From Chitinophaga pinensis (lineage in GTDB: Bacteria > Planctomycetota > Phycisphaerae > Phycisphaerales > SM1A02): a stretch of 10,933 nucleotides of DNA. The position numbers were made by a program, and so were the translations under genes. The stretch covers positions 1-10,933 of the forward strand of contig CALQCP020000057.1 in assembly GCA_943329105.2 (NCBI GenBank), read 5' to 3'. The notes under the pieces are model-generated. The model worked only from the letters and a program-made list of their open reading frames with translations, searched no databases and was not told the origin of the DNA. This document shows positions 1 through 5,750 of the stretch, piece by piece (positions within the stretch are counted from its first letter, which is position 1; each line of letters opens with the position of its first letter).

Positions 1-232
1 ACAGGATGAGTAGTTGCTGATTCGCTTGGGACTGTGGATATGACGCGGCTCGGAACGACGAACTTGGCCGGAGCAGGGTGTTGGGTACATGTTGGCGGCG
101 GTGTTCATCAGCTTCGCGCACGTCAATGATGGTTGCTTCGCCTGCTTGCACACGGCGCGCGGCATCGCTTGGGGTGATGGTGGGGGCGCACGCAGCGGGG
201 GTGGCGGTTGGAATGGCGGAGTGAGTGCTCAT
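1..232 (-). CDS. Rhodanese-domain protein, 5' part only (runs off the window edge)
   Basis: Reading the minus strand from the ATG at 232 gives 77 open codons to the window edge. After a Thr/Ala/Pro-rich lead of about 17 residues comes TITPSDAARRVQAGEATIID at residues 18-37, followed by VREADEHRRQHVP. This matches the N-terminal half of a rhodanese fold: the 'ISPxEA' entry strand and helix, then the 'hhDVRexxEhxxxHhP' block. The strand LLIL at 74-77 lies just before where the catalytic cysteine loop (C-x4-R) would fall, so the active site is outside the window and cannot be judged. Rhodaneses transfer sulfane sulfur or act as inactive sulfur or redox relays. The order resembles YgaP-type single-domain proteins, but a larger fusion is equally possible. 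The gene is divergent from the sigma factor gene, with 133 bp between them. No Shine-Dalgarno is visible. Domain identification is fairly firm; the specific function is unknown. Confidence 0.72.
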   Translation of the reverse strand, partial: MSTHSAIPTATPAACAPTITPSDAARRVQAGEATIIDVREADEHRRQHVPNTLLRPSSSFRAASYPQSQANQQLLIL

Positions 233-365
233 GGGGTGTATGAGTCACGTCCAGAGTCGATGGTTCCCGGAAATGTGGTAATTGCAACGCGAGAGGTCGG
301 TCTGCCGGGAAACCGCGTAAACCTGATGCGAGCCCGTCATGGCGCGGGTTCGATACGCTTGACGC
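233..365. other. Divergent intergenic region, rhodanese / sigma factor
   Basis: This stretch separates the two divergent starts. The right end holds the -10-like TACGCT of the sigma gene. An in-frame TGA at 360-362 rules out a longer sigma protein. No clear -10 box was found for the rhodanese gene, and no terminator, repeat or small gene was seen. Confidence 0.6.
354..365 (+). promoter_or_regulatory. Putative leaderless -10 element of the sigma factor gene
   Basis: TACGCT at 354-359 is followed by exactly six bases and then the ATG at 366, so transcription would begin at or next to the start codon. There is no Shine-Dalgarno. No good -35 box lies 16-18 bp upstream. The same hexamer at the same distance precedes the gene at 8061. 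Confidence 0.5.
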
Positions 366-1199
366 ATGGCAGCAAAGTCCGCACTATCGGCAGATCCACG
401 GCGGGCGATCGCGGAGCTTGTGGCCCGCTGCGGTCCCATGTTGCATGCGGTGGTGTTGCGCTTGACGCGTAATCGAGCCGATGCCGATGATGTTGTGCAA
501 GAAGCGTTCCTGTCCGCTTACAAACATTGGAGTGAGTTTCGCGGGGAGTCACAGCCGTGCACGTGGCTGCATTCGATTGCGGTACGCACTGCCTTGCGAC
601 GGGGTAGGCGGGAATCGCGGCGCCGCGATGTGGCGCGCGAATATGCGCGGGCGATGCCGTTCATGCAGTCGCGCGTGGCCGCCGCGGACTTTCCTTCCGC
701 GTCATTGGAGGCGCGGGAATTGCGGGCTGATGCTCGCCGGCGCGTGGATGTAGCCATGCGCGATGTGGCGGAGCCGTTTCGTAGCGCGTTGGTCTTGAAG
801 GAGATAGCGGGAATGTCGGTGGACGATGTTGCCATGGTGCTCGGCGTGAAGGCAGCCACCGTCAAGACGCGTTTGCATCGCGGCCGACTGCTCTTGCGGG
901 CCGCCCTTCTGTCTGACCGGCCGCGTACCCCAGTACCGGCCGCCGTCTACGACCGCGCCACTTGTATGGACTTGCTGCGTGCCAAAATGGAAGCGCTTGA
1001 TCGCGGCGTAGATTTCCCGGTTCAAGATGACTTGGTGTGCGAGCGCTGTCGGCAGGTGTTTGCGAGCCTGGATGTGGGCGCAGATGCGTGCAGAAGCCTG
1101 CGTGGACGAACGATGCCAGCGGCGCTGCGCAAGAGTATTGAGAAGGCGATGCGTGCGGGTCCAGGCGGTATTCCTGCCCGCAAGGCTGCACGGAAGTAG
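366..1199 (+). CDS. ECF-type sigma-70 family factor with C-terminal zinc-finger-like cysteine domain
   Basis: The 277-residue protein has sigma region 2 at about residues 20-85 (LTRNRADADDVVQEAFLSAY, then TWLHSIAVRTALRR, the usual -10 recognition helix area). A variable linker follows, then region 4 at about 125-180 (FRSALVLKEIAGMSVDDVAM with the helix-turn-helix ending VKTRLHRGR). ECF factors direct RNA polymerase to stress or envelope regulons. The protein is about 90 residues longer than a minimal ECF factor. The extension carries C200, C225, C228 and C242: residues 199-235 follow the pattern of zinc-binding anti-sigma (zf-HC2-like) domains, C-x24-C-x2-C, but the usual His four residues before the CxxC is Asp221. 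A CorE-like metal-sensing cysteine tail is an alternative reading. No partner anti-sigma gene is adjacent. The start is the first ATG after an in-frame TGA at 360. Sigma identity is firm; the role of the tail is inferred. Confidence 0.9.
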   Translation: MAAKSALSADPRRAIAELVARCGPMLHAVVLRLTRNRADADDVVQEAFLSAYKHWSEFRGESQPCTWLHSIAVRTALRRGRRESRRRDVAREYARAMPFMQSRVAAADFPSASLEARELRADARRRVDVAMRDVAEPFRSALVLKEIAGMSVDDVAMVLGVKAATVKTRLHRGRLLLRAALLSDRPRTPVPAAVYDRATCMDLLRAKMEALDRGVDFPVQDDLVCERCRQVFASLDVGADACRSLRGRTMPAALRKSIEKAMRAGPGGIPARKAARK

Positions 1200-1214
1200 G
1201 AAGCGGCGCGGTAG

Positions 1215-1220
1215 TAGTCT
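1215..1220 (+). promoter_or_regulatory. Putative -10 element of the cvfB-like gene
   Basis: TAGTCT lies nine bases before the ATG at 1230, the same hexamer and spacing as in front of the carbonic anhydrase gene. No -35 box is evident, so read-through from the sigma gene, which ends only 30 bp before the ATG, is also possible. Confidence 0.35.
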
Positions 1221-1229
1221 GTGCGGCGT

Positions 1230-2069
1230 ATGGCAATCCTTGGCACCCGCAATCTTCTGAATGTTTCACGCGAGGCCGAAGCGGGGCTGTACTTGGACGC
1301 CGGTCCGCTGGGAGAGATTCTGCTGCCCCGGCGCTATGTTGTTCCGGGATGGAATTTCAAAGATCAGATTGATGTGTTTCTGTATCGCGACTCGGAAGAT
1401 CGGTTAGTCGCCACCACGGAATCTCCATTGGCTATGGTGGGTGGCTTCGCGTGCATGGAAGTGCGTGACATCAGTGAGAACGCGGGTGCGTTTCTGGATT
1501 GGGGCTTATCGAAGGATTTGCTGCTTCCGTTTCGGGAACAAGGATCACCGGTGCGTTTGGGCCAGCGTGTCGTAGTGGCGGTGTTGATGGATGACCGTAC
1601 CAACCGCATCATTGCGAGCGCGCGTGTTGATAAACACTTCAGTACCGATGTGCCCGCGTACCGCGAAGGGCAAGAAGTCAGCGCCTTGGTATTTGCCAAG
1701 ACACCACTCGGCTTCAATGTCATTGTTGAGAACAAGCATCGTGGCCTGCTTTATCACGACGGTGCTGCGCACACCATTAAATATGGGCAGCAATTAAAGT
1801 GCTTTGTGCGCGCCGTGCGTGAGGACCGCAAGGTGGATCTTGGTCTTGACGCTGCTGGATATCAGCGCGTTGGCCCACTCACTGAGCAGGTTCTTGAAAT
1901 GCTTTCGCGGACGGATGGGCAGTTGAACATGGATGACGAAAGCACACCAGACTCCATTCGAATTCGCTTTGGTGTCAGCAAGAAGGCATTCAAGCAGGCC
2001 TTGGGACGATTGCTGCGCGAGCGCAAGATTGAGTTTACGAAACCAGGCATTCGCCTTGTGAACAAATAA
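1230..2069 (+). CDS. cvfB: CvfB/YitL-like S1-domain RNA-binding protein
   Basis: The 279-residue product matches the CvfB/YitL architecture: three successive S1-like OB-fold segments (about residues 5-62, 70-132 and 143-208) and a C-terminal winged helix (about 215-279). Family hallmarks are the opening MAILGTRNLLNVSREAEAGL, the second-domain stretch AFLDWGLSKDLLLPF, and the winged-helix motif IRFGVSKKAFKQALGRLLRE. CvfB was described in Staphylococcus aureus as an RNA-binding protein affecting virulence gene expression. In other bacteria its role is mostly unassigned, so here it is best called a cytoplasmic RNA-binding regulator. A GTG at 1221 would add three residues, but the ATG at 1230 fits the usual family start (short residue run before LG) and the upstream TAGTCT. 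The gene sits between the sigma factor and porin genes in the same direction, with gaps of 30 and 11 bp, so co-transcription is possible. Confidence 0.85.
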   Translation: MAILGTRNLLNVSREAEAGLYLDAGPLGEILLPRRYVVPGWNFKDQIDVFLYRDSEDRLVATTESPLAMVGGFACMEVRDISENAGAFLDWGLSKDLLLPFREQGSPVRLGQRVVVAVLMDDRTNRIIASARVDKHFSTDVPAYREGQEVSALVFAKTPLGFNVIVENKHRGLLYHDGAAHTIKYGQQLKCFVRAVREDRKVDLGLDAAGYQRVGPLTEQVLEMLSRTDGQLNMDDESTPDSIRIRFGVSKKAFKQALGRLLRERKIEFTKPGIRLVNK

Positions 2070-2072
2070 TTT
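2067..2072 (+). promoter_or_regulatory. Possible -10 element before the porin gene
   Basis: TAATTT overlaps the stop codon of the upstream gene and ends eight bases before the ATG at 2081. No -35 box is convincing. The gap is only 11 bp, so the porin may instead be read from an upstream promoter. Confidence 0.2.
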
Positions 2073-2080
2073 GAGCAGCC

Positions 2081-3367
2081 ATGTTCATGTTTCAGTCGCC
2101 AGCAATGGATGTCCTTGATGTACAGCGCGAACTCGCAGCGCTGCGTGCCGAGCTGGCGGAAATTCGCCGGGCTGACTCAGAAGAATGGATTGATCGCGCG
2201 CGCGCGGAACAGGTGCAGGGCATTGTGCGTGATGTTCTTGCCGATTCCTCAACTCGGCAAAATCAATCCGGGCAACGCTGGCGAAGCGATTACAGCGCTG
2301 GTCTCTCTGTGGCGAGTGACGATGGCAACTGGACGATGACCTTTGGTGTCACGCAGCAGGTGAAGTTTGTCTATTCCTCAGCGTACGGCGATGAATCCTC
2401 CACCGACGATGTGCAGACACGATGGGGTATGGAAATACGCCGCGTCAACCTAGTGATGTCGGGAACAGCAGTTGATCCGTCGGTCTCGTGGCTCCTGATG
2501 TTTCAGTATGACTCGCAGCCCGACCGTTGGGCGAGCGACCCCAACACATTTCAGCCGGTGTACGCCTACATCAAGAAGGACTTTGGAAGTGGAGTAACGG
2601 CGTTGATTGGCAACCACAACGTTCCGTGGGACATTGACAGCACGTATTTTGAGGGATGTAGTTTGACGGCGGGTGACTATTCGATCTTTAACTATCGATT
2701 TGGTGTCGGCCGTCAATCCGGGCTGGGAATTCAATTGCAGGACAGCGCGTTTCGACTGCGGGGCGGAACGTACAGCCAGCTGACGCAGCCGGGAGGCGGG
2801 TGGAACACGGATACCAATCTGAGTTTCGCGGTGGCGGGTCGACTTGACTATCAAATCGGTGGTAAGTGGGAGGACTACGAAATGGAGTCTTCCACGGTTG
2901 GAAGTGCAACGAGTGTGGTGCTTGGCCTTGGATCGGTGTGGAGCAATGGCCGCGCCCAAAATCCGACCTCACCGCCGACTCCAAGCGCGGCGGGGGTGAC
3001 GACGGATATCACTGCGCGTTTCGGCGGGTGGTCCCTGGAAGGGCAGTTTGTGTGGATGCGTGATGCCGCGGGTGCGCCGATTCCAGAGTGGTCACTTGGT
3101 GGAAACTTTCAGATTGCGGCGTTCATCACGCCCAAGGTGGAGACATTCGCCGAGGCATGCTGGATGGAGACCGCCGACGTGCCATGGATCGCTCAAGCGG
3201 GAGTAAATTGGTACTTGCAGGGTGTTCGATTGAAGTTCACTTCAAAGGTCATCGTGCCATTTGGCGGCGGCGAAATCAACGGCATTGGCGCAGTTGCCGG
3301 GGGCCTTGGAGTTTCGAGCGCAAACAACAACTTCAGTTTCATTTCTCAGGTGCAGGTGATGTTTTAG
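2081..3367 (+). CDS. Porin_O_P-like outer-membrane beta-barrel protein, no visible signal peptide
   Basis: The 428-residue protein starts with an amphipathic coiled coil (about residues 8-55: VQRELAALRAELAEIRR, then a segment ending IVRDVLADSSTR). A beta-barrel of alternating aromatic and polar strands follows and ends in Phe (FSFISQVQVMF), as expected for the BamA recognition signal. The segment RWGMEIRRVNLVMSGTAVDP and the later GVGRQSGLGIQL resemble planctomycete proteins annotated as phosphate-selective porin O/P family. Such proteins form diffusion channels; the substrate cannot be deduced. Oddly, the first 15 residues (MFMFQSPAMDVLDVQ) contain no hydrophobic export signal, and an in-frame TGA at 2072 blocks a longer start. 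The sequence begins where the mature N terminus of relatives would begin. Either the signal was lost, the sequence has an error, or export is unconventional. The carbonic anhydrase gene follows 59 bp downstream. Family call is good; functionality is uncertain. Confidence 0.8.
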   Translation: MFMFQSPAMDVLDVQRELAALRAELAEIRRADSEEWIDRARAEQVQGIVRDVLADSSTRQNQSGQRWRSDYSAGLSVASDDGNWTMTFGVTQQVKFVYSSAYGDESSTDDVQTRWGMEIRRVNLVMSGTAVDPSVSWLLMFQYDSQPDRWASDPNTFQPVYAYIKKDFGSGVTALIGNHNVPWDIDSTYFEGCSLTAGDYSIFNYRFGVGRQSGLGIQLQDSAFRLRGGTYSQLTQPGGGWNTDTNLSFAVAGRLDYQIGGKWEDYEMESSTVGSATSVVLGLGSVWSNGRAQNPTSPPTPSAAGVTTDITARFGGWSLEGQFVWMRDAAGAPIPEWSLGGNFQIAAFITPKVETFAEACWMETADVPWIAQAGVNWYLQGVRLKFTSKVIVPFGGGEINGIGAVAGGLGVSSANNNFSFISQVQVMF

Positions 3368-3388
3368 GGCGGCAGCGATATTCGATTA

Positions 3389-3403
3389 CCGACAAAGTGT
3401 CGG
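3389..3403. repeat. Perfect 6-bp inverted repeat at the carbonic anhydrase promoter
   Basis: CCGACA and TGTCGG are separated by AAG. The left arm coincides with the proposed -35 box, so this could be an operator half-site pair. It follows the porin stop by 21 bp and lacks a T-run, so it is a poor intrinsic terminator. Confidence 0.4.
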
Positions 3404-3417
3404 CGATTTGATAGTCT
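3389..3417 (+). promoter_or_regulatory. Putative promoter of the carbonic anhydrase gene
   Basis: The -35-like CCGACA (3389-3394, four of six matches to TTGACA) is followed by a 17-bp spacer and the -10-like TAGTCT (3412-3417). The -10 box ends nine bases before the ATG, implying a leader of at most about three nucleotides. No Shine-Dalgarno is present. Confidence 0.45.
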
Positions 3418-3426
3418 CCCGCCACT

Positions 3427-4128
3427 ATGAAATTCACCACCTACACCAAGGCAGCAGGATTGATCGTGGCACTCGTTCTCAGCGGTTGCGCTGCAACGAA
3501 GACAGCACCTGGGCAGAGCCTCAGTTCAAGCGGCATCTCGCCGAATGAGGCACGCGCAGAACTGGTCGCCGGCAATAAGCGGTTCCTTGATGGCGGCATG
3601 GAGGCACACGCTTGGCAGCAGTCATCGGTCATCAAGACCGGCACCTACGGCCAGAGCCCCTCGGTGGGCATCTTGGCCTGCGCTGATTCGCGCATTCCGG
3701 TGGAAATCATCTTTGACCAGGGCGTTGGCGACCTCTTTGTAGTGCGCGTTGCTGGAAACATTGATACCCCGCAAGGCAACGGCACCTTTGAGTACGGACT
3801 CAAGGCGCTCGGTATGCACTCGATTGTGGTCTTGGGTCACACCAAGTGCGGCGCAGTGGTAGCCACGATTGCTGGCAAGCCATTGCCGAGCAATATGGGA
3901 TCGCTTGCCGCCGGAATTCAGCCAGCCCTGAAGGGCGTGCTGCCGGCAGCCACGGATAATCCATCGCAAGAGTTGATCACTACTTGCTGTGAAGCGAATG
4001 TCCGCTATCAGATGAAGAAGTTGCGCGCGGACAGTGCTGTGCTGCGCGACGCTGAGAAGGCAGGCGAATTGGTGATCTTGGGTGCGATGTACGACGTGGA
4101 TACCGGTCGCGTCACCTTCCTGGATTAA
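3427..4128 (+). CDS. Beta-class carbonic anhydrase, predicted lipoprotein
   Basis: The 233-residue product interconverts CO2 and bicarbonate. Zinc ligands of the beta class are present: C85 in CADSRIP (with the D87-R89 dyad), and H138 and C141 in GHTKCGA. The core also contains VRVAGNI and FEYGLKALG. The N terminus is a lipoprotein signal: a short charged region, hydrophobic residues 9-19 and a lipobox LSGC with the modified Cys at 21. The mature enzyme should therefore be anchored in the envelope, facing the periplasm (Ala at +2 would favour the outer membrane by the E. coli rule). Most beta-carbonic anhydrases are cytoplasmic, though exported ones are known. A Ser/Thr-rich linker of about 15 residues precedes the domain. 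The gene is downstream of the porin gene in the same direction but appears to have its own promoter, and it converges with the dehydrogenase gene across a 16-bp gap. Enzyme identity is firm; location is strongly suggested. Confidence 0.94.
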   Translation: MKFTTYTKAAGLIVALVLSGCAATKTAPGQSLSSSGISPNEARAELVAGNKRFLDGGMEAHAWQQSSVIKTGTYGQSPSVGILACADSRIPVEIIFDQGVGDLFVVRVAGNIDTPQGNGTFEYGLKALGMHSIVVLGHTKCGAVVATIAGKPLPSNMGSLAAGIQPALKGVLPAATDNPSQELITTCCEANVRYQMKKLRADSAVLRDAEKAGELVILGAMYDVDTGRVTFLD

Positions 4129-4144
4129 GCGACTGCAAGGGTGC

Positions 4145-5611
4145 CTAACTACCGCATCGACCCCAGTGGGCGAGCAGTAGTCCCAGGTCGGCGCCGTTCA
4201 CGACGCCGTTCGCGTCGATATCGGCGGGGTTGCCGGCGCTTGCTGGCCCCCATGCGGAAAGCATGGCGCCAAGGTCGGCGCCATCCACGATTCTGTTCGG
4301 AACCAAGTCGCCGGTGCATTCGCATGCATCGGCGATTCCGTTTCCATTGAGGTCTGGCGGCGCCGGGCTCTGTATCAGTCGACGCACGGTGCCTGCTGTG
4401 TGATTGGTGATGTACAGCTCTCCATCACTCGCGGCGCAGATGGAAGTGATGGTGCTCGTTCCGCCAGCAAACTGCGTGGTGCGGTCGACCACGGTGGAGA
4501 GGCCATTACTGGCGGTCACCGTAGCGGAGAAGAACTTGTTGTTCTGGTAGTCGGCAAAAAAGTAGTGCCCATCAAAGGCGGGCATGGAGCAGCCGTGATA
4601 GACGGCGCCCCCTGTGATACTCAGACCAACAGTGTGCGTGTAGTCATAGACCGGCGCCTTCAGTGCAGTGCCGCAGGTGCAGTTGGCATTGGTGGTGCAC
4701 GACGTACCTTCTGCACAATTCCATCCATAATTGGCGCCGGCATCAGCGAGCGGATTGAGCGTGTCCACTTCCTCGCGCAGCGTTCCGCCAACATCACCGA
4801 TCCACAATAGACCAGTGGTGCGGTCGAAACTGGTGCGGAACGGATTGCGAAGCCCGCGCACGAATATCTCGTCCTCGCCGGCAACCCCCACGAAGGGATT
4901 GCTAGCGGGAATTCGATAGTTCCGATCAACTTCGCTTGGAAAGTCATCACCATCCACGTCAAGACGAAGCACTTTGCCCCAGAGTGCGGTGGCACCAACG
5001 GTGGATTGGCTGCGCGGCGGTCCGCCCGGATCACCGGTGTATCCACCATCGCCCAGCGGGATATACAGCAGTCCATCAGCGCCAAAGGCCAGCGAACCAC
5101 CAAGGTGGTACCCCTGCGCACTTGGTGTTGCAAGTTTCAGAATCACGCGCCGCGTGGTGGCATCCACTACATCAGGGCTAGTGCCGCGCGTGTATTCAGC
5201 AATCCACACGGTAATGGCACTGGTGGTGCCAGTGGTGTGGTGCACGTAGAACTTGCCGTTCTGTTGGTAATTGGGGTGGAAGGTCATTCCGAACAGACCA
5301 CCGTAGGTCTGGTCAGGAACGAGCGCATCGATGTCGAGATACGGCGTTGTTTGCAGGATGCCATTCTTCAATAGCTTGATGGTGCCGCGTTGTTCAACAA
5401 CACACATGCGCGTGGGGTCACCGGGCATCTCCTCGGTCTGCATTGGTTTCACAAGGCCAGATGCAATCAGTTGGTGTGAAACCGTCTGCGCAGTGATCGT
5501 TGTGCCAGTACTGAGCGCGGCGACGCATGCCATGGCAGCCATCAAAGTTTGGCTGCACAGGGAGTGAGGCACCCGAGCAGCAACACTGTTGAAACGAGCA
5601 TCGTGAGGCAT
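4145..5611 (-). CDS. PQQ-type glucose/sorbosone dehydrogenase with C-terminal dockerin-like repeats
   Basis: This 488-residue exported protein has a signal peptide with an unusually long N-region (hydrophobic LMAAMACVAAL at 23-33, probable cleavage near residue 41). It continues as a six-bladed beta-propeller of the soluble aldose sugar dehydrogenase type. Family marks are GLFGMTFHPNY (105-115), the YHLGGSLAFGADG block with the likely catalytic His169, VRGLRNPFRTSFD (251-263), WIGDVG and HYFFADYQNNKF. These enzymes oxidise sugars in the periplasm with PQQ as cofactor; the substrate here is unknown. Residues 420-488 form a tail of LNGNGIADACE plus two dockerin-like repeats (VDGADLGAMLSAWG and VNGADLGLLLAHWG), which in Phycisphaerae is a common exported-protein ending of unclear function. 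In the first repeat the calcium loop has Val where Asp/Asn is usual, so it may be degenerate. The chosen start is supported by TACCCT six bases upstream. Confidence 0.86.
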   Translation of the reverse strand: MPHDARFNSVAARVPHSLCSQTLMAAMACVAALSTGTTITAQTVSHQLIASGLVKPMQTEEMPGDPTRMCVVEQRGTIKLLKNGILQTTPYLDIDALVPDQTYGGLFGMTFHPNYQQNGKFYVHHTTGTTSAITVWIAEYTRGTSPDVVDATTRRVILKLATPSAQGYHLGGSLAFGADGLLYIPLGDGGYTGDPGGPPRSQSTVGATALWGKVLRLDVDGDDFPSEVDRNYRIPASNPFVGVAGEDEIFVRGLRNPFRTSFDRTTGLLWIGDVGGTLREEVDTLNPLADAGANYGWNCAEGTSCTTNANCTCGTALKAPVYDYTHTVGLSITGGAVYHGCSMPAFDGHYFFADYQNNKFFSATVTASNGLSTVVDRTTQFAGGTSTITSICAASDGELYITNHTAGTVRRLIQSPAPPDLNGNGIADACECTGDLVPNRIVDGADLGAMLSAWGPASAGNPADIDANGVVNGADLGLLLAHWGRCGS

Positions 5612-5617
5612 GACACG

Positions 5618-5645
5618 AGGGTAACCGCGATTGCGTCAAAGGCAA
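5618..5645 (-). promoter_or_regulatory. Putative promoter of the dehydrogenase gene, leaderless
   Basis: On the minus strand TTGCCT (5640-5645) is a -35-like box, followed by a 16-bp spacer and TACCCT (5618-5623). The -10 box ends exactly six bases before the ATG at 5611. No Shine-Dalgarno precedes the start. Confidence 0.5.
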
Positions 5646-5651
5646 TGCGTA

Positions 5652-5686
5652 GTGGCAAATCCCACAAGCAATCAGGCATTTGCCAC
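5652..5686. repeat. 9-bp perfect inverted repeat upstream of the dehydrogenase promoter
   Basis: GTGGCAAAT (5652-5660) and ATTTGCCAC (5678-5686) are exact reverse complements separated by 17 bases, giving 26 bp between arm centres. The repeat lies six bases upstream of the -35 box, a normal place for an activator or repressor dimer. Without a T-run on either side it is less likely to be the metG terminator. Confidence 0.5.
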
Positions 5687-5750
5687 GGTGATTATTCGCA
5701 CTTCAGGGCCGGTTGCGGGCGGCGTCGTGTGGTTTGCATGGGGTGCTACC

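Larger units (their letters stand above)
5612..5750. other. Intergenic region between metG and the dehydrogenase gene
   Basis: The 139 bp contain the dehydrogenase promoter and a 9-bp inverted repeat just upstream of it. Only a 15-codon open frame is found on the minus strand. No tRNA, other RNA gene or T-tailed terminator was recognised. Confidence 0.6.

Noticed and set aside
89..472. Plus-strand open frame of 127 codons
   Set aside because: It is Gly-rich, lacks any domain, and overlaps the antisense rhodanese gene and the sigma gene in another frame; both of those have recognisable domains.
1862..2065. Minus-strand open frame opposite the cvfB-like gene
   Set aside because: It is a shadow of a well-supported coding frame with no domain or start signal of its own.
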